The notes: a model not told the origin generated them from the letters alone. A stretch of 34,156 nucleotides of DNA from Defluviitaleaceae bacterium (GCA_009781765.1 WQVC01000023.1:1-34156); one strand, 5' to 3'. Shown: positions 5,746 to 15,795, counted from the first letter of the stretch. Translations and numbers: made by a program.

Positions 5746-8127
5746 TTATCTCGCGCGAATAATTATCTGCGTACCTTGCTCGATTTCAACGCCGGGCGCG
5801 GGAAATTGCTGAAAAACAACGTAAGGAAGCGGCGGCGGCGGCGCGAGATTTTCGCCCGCAAGTTCCGCGCCGAAGGTACGCGCAGTAAATTCTTCCTCGG
5901 CGGAAGGCGGGGGTGCAACGCGCTCGGTGGTTAAAACTGTTGTGAAGTTTGCGTCTTCAAGCACACGTGCGGCAACCGCCGCCGTCATGCCCACAACGTC
6001 CGGCACCGTTGCCATGCGCTCGGAAACACGCGAGGTCGGGTCGAGATAAAAAATAATCGGTGCGGTTTCGGGCACGGGCAAGCCGGCGGGCGGCCATGTG
6101 TGCGAAATTACTGTTCCGCCGCCGGGCGTTTGGTAGCCGACAACGTTCATGTTTACTGCGGTGCGCACGGCTTCCGTCATGCGTTGCCCGGAAAAGTCCG
6201 GCATGGGATGCCCGAAATACTCGGCAACCGGGTTTTCAACTTCGCCTACGGGCTGAATATTTCTCATGCGAATCAGCTCGCGAATAAAATCGCCCGTTAT
6301 GGGAACAACGGTGTTGCCGGCAAAAAGTTGGTCGTCTTCAATGCGGTCGATTGTCATAAGAATCAAAAATTGCGGGTCGGATGCGGGGAAAAATGAAATG
6401 TACGACAGGTTGTGAATTCTGTCTTCGCGAACGCCCTGCTGCGCCGTACCGGTTTTTCCGGCAACGTCGAAGCCGGCGATATACGAGCGGCGACCCGTTC
6501 CGCCGTTATTGCCCTGCATCGAAACAACGTAGCGCATTTCGTTGCGCATGAAATCGGATGTTTCCTGCGAAATTACGCGACGAATATCCTGCGGTTCGCG
6601 CGTGTAAACGGGATTATGATTTGCGTCGATAATTTGCGAAACAAAAAACGGTTGGCGCAAAATTCCGCCGTTAATAAGCGCGGCGTAGCCGTTAATAAGC
6701 TGAATTGTTGTGGCGTTGAACCCCTGCCCCATCGACGATGTTGCCATTTCAACGTCGTTAAGACGCGCGCGCGGATACATAACAAGAGGATGAGAAACTG
6801 CATCTTCGCCGGGGAAGTCGATGCCGGTGCGCTCGCCGAACCCGAAATATCCGCGATACCGGTAAAAAGTATCGCGCCCCATATCGTGATTTATTGTTGC
6901 CATCGCGAGGTTGCACGAGCGATAAAGTGCGCGACGAAGCGAAAGATTCCCGCAACCGTGTTCGTTATGGCAGGGAACGCGCATTTCATGGATAAAACGA
7001 ACGCCCTCGCAATGAAATTGCGTGTTGCCCATAATTACGCCTTCTTCGATTGCGGCGGCGATAACAAAGGGCTTAAAAACCGAGCCGGGTTCGTTACTGC
7101 CGGTGATGTGATAATTATTCCACAGCCGCCGGTTTACATAGTAGGCGCGCTGACCCTCGGTTAATTCGTCCCAATATTCCGCCAGAAACGGGTCGGTAAA
7201 ATATTCGGGATTAAACGGGTCGGAAAGAGAAAATGTCGGGGCCTGCGCCATTGCTAAAATTTCGCTTGTGTTGGGGTCCATAACAATCATACCGACGCCT
7301 TGAGCCGGATGTTCCAAAAATGTGTCGTTGACAAATTGCTGCGCAAGACGCTGAATTTCGCTGTCAAACGTTGTAATAATCGTATGACCGTGGCGAACCG
7401 GCACACTTTCGATGCCGCCTTGCGCCCAAATATTATGCCCTGCTTCGCCGGCAAGTTCTTCGCGATAACGCCGCTCAAGCCCGGTAATAGCGTCGCCGCG
7501 CATAAATCCGATTACCTGCGGCGCGAAAAACGGGTCGGGATGCCAACGGTATGAGCCTTCTCTGCGATGAAGCTCGCGAAAAGTGTCGGTAAGTTCAATT
7601 GCAACATCCGCCGGAACATTGTGCGCAATTGCGCGGCTGTTTCGACCGGCACGAATTGCAAGCTCGCCGGTATTATCGTCGAGGGCGAACAAATTTTCCA
7701 AATCCCACAGGGGAACGCCGAGTTGCATAATAATCGCGTGAAAAACTTCGTCGCGAACAGCGTTGCCCGTACCGGCAGCCTGATTGCGTATGTGCAACGC
7801 CTCAACGTCCATGTAAAGGGTAAACACTTGCTGGCTGTTGGTAATGGGCTGCATGTTTCTGTCCCAAATATTTCCGCGCTCGGGCGTGAAGGTTGCCTGC
7901 GCGCGACCCATTTCGCGGCGCGCCTGCTCTCTTGCCGCCCACGTTGTAAAATCGTCGCCGTGCCTGTCCTGAATGTACCAAATTCTGAAAATCAGCCCCA
8001 ACACGCAAAAAATTAAAAACGCGCCCATGAATTTGATGCGACGTTCGCGACGCACCCCCGGCGGAATATTTTTGCGTTTGCGCTGCTGTTGCCTCTGTTG
8101 CGGCGGTGCAGGTTTTTTTCTTCTCAT
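5746..8127 (-). CDS. ftsI: PBP2/SpoVD-type transpeptidase with two PASTA domains
   Basis: 793-aa class B penicillin-binding protein that cross-links septal or spore-cortex peptidoglycan. The N-terminus is very basic, followed by one membrane anchor (about residues 34-52, FMGAFLIFCVLGLIFRIW). The dimerisation domain begins at R-G-N-I-W-D-R (about 84-90). The transpeptidase domain carries SVFK (349-352, catalytic Ser349), SCN (404-406) and KTG (558-560). Two C-terminal PASTA-like repeats follow (about 642-697 and 706-793); the second carries a proline-rich insertion. PASTA domains make SpoVD or PBP2x-like Firmicute proteins the nearest match, so whether it serves vegetative division or sporulation is open. 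It lies 6 bases after ftsL in the rsmH-ftsL-ftsI order of the dcw cluster, but mraY, murD and ftsW do not follow. Confidence 0.93.
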   Translation of the reverse strand: MRRKKPAPPQQRQQQRKRKNIPPGVRRERRIKFMGAFLIFCVLGLIFRIWYIQDRHGDDFTTWAAREQARREMGRAQATFTPERGNIWDRNMQPITNSQQVFTLYMDVEALHIRNQAAGTGNAVRDEVFHAIIMQLGVPLWDLENLFALDDNTGELAIRAGRNSRAIAHNVPADVAIELTDTFRELHRREGSYRWHPDPFFAPQVIGFMRGDAITGLERRYREELAGEAGHNIWAQGGIESVPVRHGHTIITTFDSEIQRLAQQFVNDTFLEHPAQGVGMIVMDPNTSEILAMAQAPTFSLSDPFNPEYFTDPFLAEYWDELTEGQRAYYVNRRLWNNYHITGSNEPGSVFKPFVIAAAIEEGVIMGNTQFHCEGVRFIHEMRVPCHNEHGCGNLSLRRALYRSCNLAMATINHDMGRDTFYRYRGYFGFGERTGIDFPGEDAVSHPLVMYPRARLNDVEMATSSMGQGFNATTIQLINGYAALINGGILRQPFFVSQIIDANHNPVYTREPQDIRRVISQETSDFMRNEMRYVVSMQGNNGGTGRRSYIAGFDVAGKTGTAQQGVREDRIHNLSYISFFPASDPQFLILMTIDRIEDDQLFAGNTVVPITGDFIRELIRMRNIQPVGEVENPVAEYFGHPMPDFSGQRMTEAVRTAVNMNVVGYQTPGGGTVISHTWPPAGLPVPETAPIIFYLDPTSRVSERMATVPDVVGMTAAVAARVLEDANFTTVLTTERVAPPPSAEEEFTARTFGAELAGENLAPPPPLPYVVFQQFPAPGVEIEQGTQIIIRAR

Positions 8128-8133
8128 AAGTAA

Positions 8134-8709
8134 TCATCCTCCGAAAATTTCGTTTATCAGTCCGCCTAAAAATTCCCGCGATTCCTGCCAAAAATAATTG
8201 TGGCGCGGAAGAGCGTATTCGGCAGTGTTAAGGGTTACTTCGCCGATGCGCGGCACATTTATATGAAAAACCTGCGCCGGGTCGGGGTGCGTCATGCCGA
8301 GCCGCTCAACCGCAATGCGCTCGATTTCGTAAAATGTATGACGCTCGTGAAAATGCTGTTCGAGAGCGAAATTTGCGTTTTGATAATTGCGCAGCACCCG
8401 TTCCGCACGACCGATTTCGCGGTTGACGTCTGCATTTCGCGCGGCAAATGCCGACGACCCGACCCCCCCGAGCAGGATAATCAAAAATGTAATTGTGAGC
8501 CGCATCCACGGAAAATTTCGAAAAGCCTCCGTTGCAATGATAAATCGTTGCGTTCGCGTTACACGAACGCGGGGTTTGCCCGGGTCGGCCTGCTTCTTTT
8601 TTTCCTCCTGAACGAGGGGGCGGTCTTTGTAGCGTTCGCTGAGGGGCGCGACGGTTCTGCTCCGTTTTGCCTTAACCGGCGGCTGTTTTTTGACAAATAA
8701 GCCTTTCAC
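8134..8709 (-). CDS. ftsL: FtsL-like division protein
   Basis: 191 aa. A basic cytoplasmic segment (1-67), one transmembrane helix (about 70-92, LTITFLIILLGGVGSSAFAA), then a coiled coil (NREIGRAERVLRNYQNANFALEQ) and the A-V-E-R-L-G-M segment typical of FtsL/DivIC-type proteins. FtsL bridges the FtsQ/DivIB-DivIC and FtsW/FtsI subcomplexes at the septum. Sequence conservation is low in this family, so the identification rests mainly on topology and on its place between rsmH and ftsI. Its ATG overlaps the rsmH stop by four bases, indicating translational coupling. The cytoplasmic part is longer than usual. Confidence 0.85.
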   Translation of the reverse strand: MKGLFVKKQPPVKAKRSRTVAPLSERYKDRPLVQEEKKKQADPGKPRVRVTRTQRFIIATEAFRNFPWMRLTITFLIILLGGVGSSAFAARNADVNREIGRAERVLRNYQNANFALEQHFHERHTFYEIERIAVERLGMTHPDPAQVFHINVPRIGEVTLNTAEYALPRHNYFWQESREFLGGLINEIFGG

Positions 8710-9623
8710 AACTTTTCACCTGCTCTCAATTTCGCGCTTCGGGCGCGACTGTTTTGCGAAATTTCTTCTTCCGACGGCAAAATCGGCTTGCGCGTTACAA
8801 CGCGAAGCGCGGGAATTTTTCCGCACACGCAGTACGGAATATCGCGCGGGCACTCGCACGGCGACGCCATTTTTGCAAAATTCTGCTTAACAATTCTGTC
8901 TTCGAGAGAATGAAATGTAATGACCGCAATTCGCCCGCCGGGCAACAGCATGTCCGTCGCGTCGCAAACCGCCGTGCCGAGCGGCGTAAGTTCGTCGTTT
9001 ACGACAATGCGCAACGCCATAAACGTACGCATCGCCGGGTGCGGCCCGTTGCGGCTTTTCGGCACAGCACCTTCAACTATGTTCGCAAGTTCAAGCGTTG
9101 TTTTTATCGGCGATGCTGCTCGTTCCGCGCAAATTTTTTTTGCAATTTTTCGCGCGAATCGTTCTTCCCCGAATTTGAAAAAAATATCCGCAAGCTCGCC
9201 TTCGGAAAAATTATTTACAATATCCCGCGCGGTTAATTCTGTTCCGGCGTCCATGCGCATGTCCAAAATCCCGTCAGCCCGAAACGAAAACCCTCGCTCG
9301 GGCGTGTCGATTTGATGCGACGATACGCCCAAATCCATCAACACGCCGTCAACTTTTTCAACGCCGCATTTTTGCAAAATTTTTTTCAAGTCGTGAAAAT
9401 TTCCGTGAACCGCCGTAAATTTTTCGGAATTTACAGATGCCGCCGCAATTGCGCTTTCGTCGCGATCGATGCCAATCAGACGCCCGGTTGTAAGCCGTCG
9501 GCAAATTTCCGCCGAATGCCCGCCGCCGCCAAGGGTGCAATCCAAATACACGCCTGTCGGCCGAATCGCCAGTGCTTCAATCGCTTCATTTAACAATACC
9601 GAAATATGTTCGAATTTTGTCAT
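8706..9623 (-). CDS. rsmH: 16S rRNA m4C1402 N4-methyltransferase RsmH
   Basis: 305 aa, full length. It methylates N4 of C1402 of 16S rRNA using S-adenosylmethionine. Clear family motifs: H-I-S-V-L-L-N-E (6-13), DCTLGGGGHS (28-37, SAM loop), GIDRDESA, MDLGVSSHQID, RGFSFR, GPHPAMRTFMALRI and FHSLEDRIVK. In GPHPAMRTF a methionine stands where T or K is common. It is the first gene of a short rsmH-ftsL-ftsI operon. The usual upstream neighbour mraZ is absent: the 306 bases upstream hold only composite terminator arms, so this operon must have its own promoter there. Confidence 0.97.
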   Translation of the reverse strand: MTKFEHISVLLNEAIEALAIRPTGVYLDCTLGGGGHSAEICRRLTTGRLIGIDRDESAIAAASVNSEKFTAVHGNFHDLKKILQKCGVEKVDGVLMDLGVSSHQIDTPERGFSFRADGILDMRMDAGTELTARDIVNNFSEGELADIFFKFGEERFARKIAKKICAERAASPIKTTLELANIVEGAVPKSRNGPHPAMRTFMALRIVVNDELTPLGTAVCDATDMLLPGGRIAVITFHSLEDRIVKQNFAKMASPCECPRDIPYCVCGKIPALRVVTRKPILPSEEEISQNSRARSAKLRAGEKL

Positions 9624-9672
9624 TGTTATGTCGCTCCGCTATGAGCAATGTTTTTAATTTTTTCAATGCCTT

Positions 9673-9757
9673 CGGGGCTTCGCCCCGAACCCTACGAACT
9701 TTTTGAAAAAAGTTCGGCAAAAACTTTATCCGGAAACCGCGCGAAGCGCGGTTTCCG
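9673..9757 (+). repeat. Composite terminator arm, plus orientation
   Basis: Order: CGGGGCTTCGCCCCG; ACGAACTTTTTGAAAAAAGTTCG split by its loop; a short A-rich spacer; then GGAAACCGCGC/GCGCGGTTTCC. It lies between rsmH and the class A PBP and faces the arm at 9826-9911. Together these fill most of the 306-base gene-free gap. Confidence 0.75.
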
Positions 9758-9825
9758 AGAATGGGTTGGTCGTTCGCCCGTGCTACCCGGGTCAAGCCCT
9801 GAAAATCGAGGCAAAAATTTTAATT

Positions 9826-9911
9826 AAAATCGCGCGAACTCGCGATTTTTGAGTTTTTTGTCGAACTTTTTTCCAAAAAAGTTCGTGGGGGTACAGGGGG
9901 CGAAGCCCCCG
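9826..9911 (-). terminator. Composite terminator arm after class A PBP
   Basis: On the minus strand, 18 bases after the PBP stop: GGGGGCTTCGCCCCC, then CGAACTTTTTT/AAAAAAGTTCG, then AAAAATCGCGAG/CGCGCGATTTT. It has the same three-stem order as the arm after the chemoreceptor gene, so it probably terminates the PBP transcript. Confidence 0.8.
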
Positions 9912-9929
9912 CAAAAGGAAAAAAATTAT

Positions 9930-12900
9930 TTATTCAAGCCCGGGAATCGCAATCGTATTGACAAAGGGCGACGACGTGTTTTCAGGAGTGGCATCCGCGC
10001 TCGGGCGACCGAGTCCCGGCCATGCTGCGGGCGGCGACGGAGTAGGAGAAGGCGGCGGCATTGTGGCCGCCGGGGAGTTGAATCCGCCGAAACCGCCGGG
10101 TACTCCGGGAAGCTCTACCGTTTGCGGCGGAGGAGTGGGTGTCGGCGAAGGCGGCGGGGTTGCGTTGGGGTCGGGTATAAATAAGCCTGTTGCCGGGTCG
10201 TAAATAACGGGGTGATGCCATTGGTTTACGGGATTTTGCCATTCATCCGCCGGGTTCTGCCACTCGCCGAAGTCGAGACCGGCGCAACTGCACACAAAAC
10301 CTTCCCGCACTCCTGCCGGAAATTCAAATTGCCGGTCGCGAATTGAAAACCTGTGCTCGCGCATCATTTCTTCCAAATGGTCAACGGATTGCGCGCGCAC
10401 AATGCCTACGCGAGTTTGATAATACGGGCAGTTTGCGCCGGCAAGAAATCCGGTTTCGGTGCAGTACGTGAACTGCTGATGCACGCGGCAAACCTGCGAC
10501 GGCACAAGCCCGGTTGCGAAAATTTCGCCGCGAATGCGGTCGCCGCGAGGGTCGGTGCGGCAAAATTCGTTCGGCAGATGCCCGGAATCAAGGCAAACCT
10601 GCGCAGAAACTATGCCGGCCGGCCGAGTAAAACGTTGCGGCGGCAATTCCAGCGTAAGGTGAATTTCTTCCATTATAACGCGCCAAAGCGGCGTGTGAAA
10701 TTGATTCGTTCCGCGATGCATGGGCTGATTATTGTCGTTTCCGAACCAAATCGCCGCAGTGAAATACGGCGTGTAGCCCGCGAAACCGAGGTCGGCGTTA
10801 TTTTGCGACGTGCCGGTTTTGCCCGCAACGCCCATTTGCCCGCGAAGCCCGGACGCCGGCGTCCAGTTTGCGCGACCGCCGGTTCCGCGCGTTAAGGTGT
10901 CGGCCATGGTGCTTGTGAGCAAGTATGCCGTTGTGTCGCGCAAAACCCGTTGCGGATTATGCTGATTTTCGAGCAAAATGTTGCCTTCGTGGTCAAGCAC
11001 GGTGGTGTACAGAACGGGGCGGTTAAATTCGCCGGCGTTTGCAACCGTTGCGTACGCTCCGGCAAGTTCGATTAAATATACTCCGCGCGTCATTCCGCCC
11101 AAAACAATTGCGGGGCCGTCGTGGGGATGAATTGTGGAAATGCCCATAAGCTCGAGGTAGCGCACCATTGTCGGCATTCCGACGGGCGCGGGACGAACCG
11201 TAGGGTCGGTGGCGGCGCGCGCTGAAACTACGTTGCCCGACGCATAAATCGCGTTGCGCACCGTTGTATGCCCGCGAAAAACCCGTCCGCCGTCCCAGTG
11301 ATTTCGCGGCAACCATCCGCGTCCGCCGGCTGCGGGCAGGTACATCGGGATGTCGTCAACGATGGTTGACGGTTGCATCATGCCGAGTTCGAAAGCCGGC
11401 GCGAACGGCACAAGCGGTTTCATTTGACTGCCCGGCGAGCGCGTGGATTGCGTTGCGCGATTTAATGCGCGATTGCCCTGCAACTCGCCGCGAACGCCGC
11501 GAATCGCAAGCACATGCCCGGTGTGATGGTCGATTAAAACGAACGCGCCTTGAGGTTGCGGCACTTTAAACAAGCGATAGCTGACAATTTCATCGGCGTG
11601 ATGGAGATGCTGCTCGTGCATTCGTTCGACGAACACCGCCGCTTCCGCCACATTGGGAACAATAACCGGCGGGAAAGTATAAGAGCGGGGCAATTGCGTA
11701 ATCGCATTGTAAACCACCATGGAATACCGCACTTCGATTGAGAACCCCTGCCCCACTCCCGGCCACAGCGATTCGTCAAGGAAATGACGGTCAACGATTT
11801 CCTGAATTTGCACGTCCTGCACGGAATTTATTGTGAGGCCGGTTTCGAAAATTCGGCGGTCGGCTTCCGCGCCGGTAAGCCCGAGTTGCTCGATTAAATC
11901 CACACGAACCTGCGACAGCAACGCGCTTGTAAAACAGTCAAACTGCGCGATAATATCGCGAACCTCGCCGTCGGCGGTGAGATAAATCGTGTCGTACACA
12001 ATGCCGAGCATAACGGGTTCTCCGTCGTCGTACATCGGCTCGCCGGTAAACGAATTTATCGCCTGACGCGGCCCCGTTCGTATTGCTTCCTCGTACTCTT
12101 CCGTGGTAATTAAGCCGAGGCGTTCGTACATATTGAACAGAACAAGTTGCGCGCGAATCCAGTTTTGGTCGGGGCGAGTGTCGGGCGGAAAACGCGACGG
12201 ATTTTGCGTAATTGCCGCAATTACGGCGGATTGCGCGATTGTAAGCTCGCTGACGTCTATGCCGAAATAAAACTGCGCCGCCGCCTGAACCCCGTAATTC
12301 GACCGCCCGAGGTTTATCATATTCAAATACGATTGCATAATGAAATATTTCGTTTGCATGTGCGGGTCTTCGTAGCCGAGCCGCGCAAATTCTTCCGTTA
12401 AATGCCGCTCGAAGCCCACCGCAAGATGTTGCTCCTGCAATTTCGTAATAATATCGTTGTCGATTTCAAGCATATTTTTAATCAGCTGTTGGGTGATGGT
12501 GCTTGCGCCTTCGGTTTGGCGAGCCGGCTGAGTTGCAACCCAAACAGCGCGGGCGATTCCGCGCGTGTCGATGCCGTTATGCTCGAAAAAACGTTCGTCT
12601 TCGATGGCGATAAACGCATAAATCAGATGGCGCGGCATTTCGTCGATGGATACAAACTCGCGATTCATGCCCCGGTGAAGGGTTTCGCGAACCTCGCCGG
12701 TTCTCGCGCAAACGATAAACGACGACAGCTCAAAGCCGTCCTGAATACTTGCGCCGCCAACCGTGTGCGGGTCAATCGCTCGCGGCGAAATCGGCCCGAG
12801 CGAGCTGATATCAAGCTCCGGCGCACCGTCAAGTATGCCCAGATACACGCCGATTCCCGCGCCCGCGCCCGCAAAAATGCCCACCAAAAGCAGCGACAGC

Positions 12901-12995
12901 GTGACCCGAAAAAACAGCAGTCCGATTTTGTTTCGCACCCGCATGGTATGCGGCTCGCGTTTACGTTTTTTGTTTCCAAGCTGAGAATAATCCAT
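9930..12995 (-). CDS. Class A penicillin-binding protein (PBP1A-like)
   Basis: 1021-aa bifunctional murein synthase: glycosyltransferase plus transpeptidase, anchored in the membrane and acting outside. The membrane helix is at about 24-52. The GT51 domain has IAIEDERFFEHNGID (129-143, catalytic Glu) and GASTITQQLIKN (163-174). The transpeptidase has SQMK (523-526, Ser523), SGN (586-588) and KTG (726-728). After it come a cysteine-containing extracellular stretch (seven Cys between 801 and 904), a short W-Q-N-P repeat (EWQNPADEWQNPVNQWHHP, 911-929) and a Pro/Ser/Thr-rich tail (945-995). AGAGGTG lies 7 bases upstream of the chosen ATG. It is longer than typical PBP1A because of the tail. A composite terminator follows. 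Confidence 0.95.
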   Translation of the reverse strand: MDYSQLGNKKRKREPHTMRVRNKIGLLFFRVTLSLLLVGIFAGAGAGIGVYLGILDGAPELDISSLGPISPRAIDPHTVGGASIQDGFELSSFIVCARTGEVRETLHRGMNREFVSIDEMPRHLIYAFIAIEDERFFEHNGIDTRGIARAVWVATQPARQTEGASTITQQLIKNMLEIDNDIITKLQEQHLAVGFERHLTEEFARLGYEDPHMQTKYFIMQSYLNMINLGRSNYGVQAAAQFYFGIDVSELTIAQSAVIAAITQNPSRFPPDTRPDQNWIRAQLVLFNMYERLGLITTEEYEEAIRTGPRQAINSFTGEPMYDDGEPVMLGIVYDTIYLTADGEVRDIIAQFDCFTSALLSQVRVDLIEQLGLTGAEADRRIFETGLTINSVQDVQIQEIVDRHFLDESLWPGVGQGFSIEVRYSMVVYNAITQLPRSYTFPPVIVPNVAEAAVFVERMHEQHLHHADEIVSYRLFKVPQPQGAFVLIDHHTGHVLAIRGVRGELQGNRALNRATQSTRSPGSQMKPLVPFAPAFELGMMQPSTIVDDIPMYLPAAGGRGWLPRNHWDGGRVFRGHTTVRNAIYASGNVVSARAATDPTVRPAPVGMPTMVRYLELMGISTIHPHDGPAIVLGGMTRGVYLIELAGAYATVANAGEFNRPVLYTTVLDHEGNILLENQHNPQRVLRDTTAYLLTSTMADTLTRGTGGRANWTPASGLRGQMGVAGKTGTSQNNADLGFAGYTPYFTAAIWFGNDNNQPMHRGTNQFHTPLWRVIMEEIHLTLELPPQRFTRPAGIVSAQVCLDSGHLPNEFCRTDPRGDRIRGEIFATGLVPSQVCRVHQQFTYCTETGFLAGANCPYYQTRVGIVRAQSVDHLEEMMREHRFSIRDRQFEFPAGVREGFVCSCAGLDFGEWQNPADEWQNPVNQWHHPVIYDPATGLFIPDPNATPPPSPTPTPPPQTVELPGVPGGFGGFNSPAATMPPPSPTPSPPAAWPGLGRPSADATPENTSSPFVNTIAIPGLE

Positions 12996-13052
12996 CTTTT
13001 ACACCTCTATGTTTTCTTAACACAATTGTAACATATTAAGAAAATTATGCAA

Positions 13053-13089
13053 GTTCTCGGGGACTCTGTTCTCGGGGACTCTGTTCTCG
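13053..13089. repeat. 15-bp direct repeat, 2.5 copies
   Basis: GTTCTCGGGGACTCT occurs twice in tandem and then begins a third time. It is probably a small slippage expansion at the edge of the composite repeat upstream of the PBP gene. Confidence 0.8.
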
Positions 13090-13157
13090 AACCCCTGCCC
13101 GCTTTTTAAAAAAAGCGGGGCAAAAATTATAAAAAATCGCGCTTTTGCGCGATTTTT
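13088..13157 (+). repeat. Composite terminator arm, plus orientation
   Basis: CCCGCTTTTT/AAAAAGCGGG (13098-13119) is followed by AAATCGCGC/GCGCGATTTTT. The first GC hairpin of the module is missing. It faces the arm at 13273-13360. Between them, 13224-13252 is a separate 10-bp inverted repeat (GGGCGCGAAG/CTTCGCGCCC). Together these fill the 375-base gap between the PBP and chemoreceptor genes, in which I see no gene. Confidence 0.75.
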
Positions 13158-13272
13158 GGGAGAGATGTTGCTGCGGCAGAGAATATGCTTCGGAATTTGC
13201 GAGCAAGATTTTTTGAAGTGCCGGGCGCGAAGAAAAGGTTCGCTTCGCGCCCGCAACTCGGCCTGTGAAAAC

Positions 13273-13360
13273 AAAAAAACCGCGCGAAGCGCGGTTTTTA
13301 TCGTTTTTGTCGAACTTTTTTCAAAAAGTTCGTGGGGGCTTGGGGGCGAAGCCCCCAAAA
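13273..13360 (-). terminator. Composite terminator arm after chemoreceptor gene
   Basis: On the minus strand, just past the chemoreceptor stop: GGGGGCTTCGCCCCC, then CGAACTTTTTGAAAAAAGTT, then AAAACCGCGC/GCGCGGTTTTTTT. The last stem with its T-run is a good intrinsic terminator. Confidence 0.85.
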
Positions 13361-13370
13361 TCCTTAATCA

Positions 13371-15680
13371 TTAAACCCTGAAATACGAAACAAGTTGCTG
13401 CAAAAGCTCGGCCTGCGACGTAAGTTCCTCGGAAGCGGCGGCGGTTTCTTCGCTTACGGCGGAGTTGGACTGAACAATTTGCGAAACTTGGGCTAACCCG
13501 ATAACAACTTGCGAAATTGCCTCGGCCTGTTCCTGCGACGCGGCGGAAATTTCGGTAACAACATCCAGAACTTTGTTGGCGTTATCAACGATTGTGTCCA
13601 AAGTTTCGGCGGTTGTGCGGGCGATTGTCGCGCCGGAATCAACCGTGTTAATCGACGTGCCGATGAGGGACGTTGTTTCGCCGGCGGCTTGTTGCGAACG
13701 CGCCGCAAGCGAGCGCACTTCTTCGGCAACAACAGCGAAGCCCTTGCCGTGTTCGCCTGCGCGAGCCGCTTCAACGGCGGCGTTAAGCGCGAGCAGATTC
13801 GTTTGGAAAGCGATGTCTTGAATCGTGCGAATGATTTTCGAAATATTGTTCGATGCGTCTTTGATTTCGTTCATGGCCTGAAGGGTTTGCTGCATGGCCT
13901 CGTTACCTTCGCGAGCATTTGCCGTAGACGCGCCCGAAAGTACGTTTGCTTCGCCGGCATTTTTGGCGTTGGCTTGAGTTTGTTGGTTGATGAGGTCAAC
14001 GGATGCGTTAAGTTCCTGAACGGAAGACGCCTGTTGTGTCGCGCCGTTTGCCAAATCCATCGCGCTTGTTGCAATTTGTTTTGCGCCGGAAAGCACCTGC
14101 TCGGAAGCGGAAGTAATTTCAGACATTGTTTTGTTGAGCGTGGATGAAATATTGTTCAACGAGTCCTTGATTGCCGAGAAACTGCCCACATAGTCGCGCG
14201 TGACGGTAACGGTAAGGTCGCCGGACGAAATGCGCGAAAGCACTTGCGAAATTTCGTTGATGTAGCCTTGAAGCGTGGCAATTGTGTTGTTCACGGCGTT
14301 TTTGATGTCGAGGAAATCGCCGACGTAATTGCCGGAAACGTTACGGGTGAAATCGCCTTGCGACAGATTGCCCATAACGTCGCGAATTTCAACGATGGGC
14401 GCATCAACGGCTTCGGCAATAAGGTTCAGCCCGGTGATAATTGTATTCCAGTCGCCGTCGTATTTGCTCGGGTCAACGTGGAAGTGCATATCGCCTTTGT
14501 TTGCGGCGGCGTCAATCATTGCGTTTACTTCGGCGGAAACGCCGTTGAGGTTGCTCATAAGCGAATCAACGGTTTGGTTAAGCGAGGCTTTTTTGCCCGG
14601 AAGACGTTTAAGTTCGGCCTTGAAGTTACCTTGGTTTATATTTTCGAGAACGACGATTACGGCGTCGATTTCTTCGACGTAACTTTTTACAAAATCGTTT
14701 ACCGATGCCATCATTTCGTTGTAGCCGCCGCGATATTTTGACGCATCAAGGCGGAAATCGATGTCGCCGTTGACAGCAATTTCGCGCGTCATTGTTTGCA
14801 GGTCGTCAACCATCCCGCGAATAACGCCGATAAGTCCGTAAACATCGTGGGTCATCATGCCGATTTCGTCGCGGGAAACGTTCGCATCAAGGTTTATATT
14901 GAGGTTGCCGTCGGATACATTTCTGATGAGGTCAACAAGCCGCCCGACAGGCCTGCTTATCGAGCCGGAAATAACCATCGCGATAATGATGCCGAAAAAC
15001 ACGCCCGCGAGAGCAATCAAAACCAACAGGATAAAAGTCATTGTTGTTGCGCGGTTTAAGCGGGTTGTTTCATCGTCAACCAACGCCTCCAACGCATAAA
15101 GCGTTTCGTTGAAAACTGCGTAAAACGGGTTTACCGTGCTTTCTGCCGCCGCGCGCGTTACAAAAATCGGGCTTGTGGCATCGCCGCGCCGCGCGTACGC
15201 CATGGTTTGCTGAATATAGTGGTCCATATAATGAAGCGCGTATGTTTCGATGGAGTTAATTTTTCGGAGTTGGGCACTGCGCATTTCCGCAGACATAACC
15301 CTGTCATTTTCTATGGATGTGCGGTACAAGGCGGTGTAGCGAATCATGTCGCTTCGAAGCGACTGAATAAGCACTTCCTGACCGTTAATACCTCTGTTTC
15401 TTGCGGCTTCGTTTGCAACGGCGTTGTTTCCGCCGTCAACGTCTAAATCGACTTCGCTTGCGTACATGGAAGCGCGGTTCATTGCGCGCCGTGCGTCCAT
15501 CATTATTACCTCGATGTTGCGCAAATAGTGCCGCTTTTGTATCGGAAACTCAAGCAGATATGTGTATTGTGAGTTTGTGTTGAACAGTTGGATTGCTCCG
15601 AAACCGGACACAAACATTACAATAAGCAACACCAACGCAAAACCGAGAAATAATTTGCTTCTGATTTTCATGTTTTTCAT
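13371..15680 (-). CDS. Methyl-accepting chemotaxis protein
   Basis: 769-aa transmembrane chemoreceptor. Helix 1 is at about 10-32. The extracellular domain (33-212) is mostly helical, like a four-helix-bundle ligand domain. Helix 2 is at about 213-238. Then comes a long cytoplasmic region with repeated HAMP-like segments: [23 protein letters not shown] (237-259), and [19 protein letters not shown] and [14 protein letters not shown] further on. The signalling hairpin tip (about 618-660: [20 protein letters not shown], then [15 protein letters not shown]) is strongly conserved and would contact CheA and CheW. GGAGGG lies 6 bases before the ATG. The C-terminus lacks a CheR-tethering pentapeptide. 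The gene upstream on the same strand is the coiled-coil protein at 15924. The ligand is unknown. Confidence 0.95.
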   Translation of the reverse strand: MKNMKIRSKLFLGFALVLLIVMFVSGFGAIQLFNTNSQYTYLLEFPIQKRHYLRNIEVIMMDARRAMNRASMYASEVDLDVDGGNNAVANEAARNRGINGQEVLIQSLRSDMIRYTALYRTSIENDRVMSAEMRSAQLRKINSIETYALHYMDHYIQQTMAYARRGDATSPIFVTRAAAESTVNPFYAVFNETLYALEALVDDETTRLNRATTMTFILLVLIALAGVFFGIIIAMVISGSISRPVGRLVDLIRNVSDGNLNINLDANVSRDEIGMMTHDVYGLIGVIRGMVDDLQTMTREIAVNGDIDFRLDASKYRGGYNEMMASVNDFVKSYVEEIDAVIVVLENINQGNFKAELKRLPGKKASLNQTVDSLMSNLNGVSAEVNAMIDAAANKGDMHFHVDPSKYDGDWNTIITGLNLIAEAVDAPIVEIRDVMGNLSQGDFTRNVSGNYVGDFLDIKNAVNNTIATLQGYINEISQVLSRISSGDLTVTVTRDYVGSFSAIKDSLNNISSTLNKTMSEITSASEQVLSGAKQIATSAMDLANGATQQASSVQELNASVDLINQQTQANAKNAGEANVLSGASTANAREGNEAMQQTLQAMNEIKDASNNISKIIRTIQDIAFQTNLLALNAAVEAARAGEHGKGFAVVAEEVRSLAARSQQAAGETTSLIGTSINTVDSGATIARTTAETLDTIVDNANKVLDVVTEISAASQEQAEAISQVVIGLAQVSQIVQSNSAVSEETAAASEELTSQAELLQQLVSYFRV

Positions 15681-15756
15681 TACAGACCCTCCGTTTTGAT
15701 GTGCAAACGACGCTGAGAAACCCGCTGAGGCTACAGCGCGTTTTCGCCGTTTGCTT

Positions 15757-15795
15757 TATACAGCAATTTTCCGCACCGAAGCAAAAATTGCTATA
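15757..15795. repeat. Remnant of TATAGCAATTT-type element
   Basis: TATACAGCAATTTT and, inward from the right, TATAGCAATTTTTG form a 39-base inverted repeat with the same ends as the complete element at 23995-24114. It looks like an internally deleted copy. It lies upstream of the chemoreceptor gene, next to a second inverted repeat GCAAACG/CGTTTGC (15703-15754). Confidence 0.6.

Noticed and set aside
5281-5934. Long plus-strand frame of 217 codons
   Set aside because: It crosses the DJ-1 and ftsI genes antisense and a composite repeat, has no ribosome site, and its composition is Arg/Lys-rich as expected for a shadow frame.
6412-7164. Plus-strand frame of 250 codons antisense to ftsI
   Set aside because: The minus-strand frame has all PBP motifs; this one has none and no start signal.
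8134-9930. mraZ upstream of rsmH
   Set aside because: The gap contains only repeat arms and no frame of the right size or with a MraZ-like motif.
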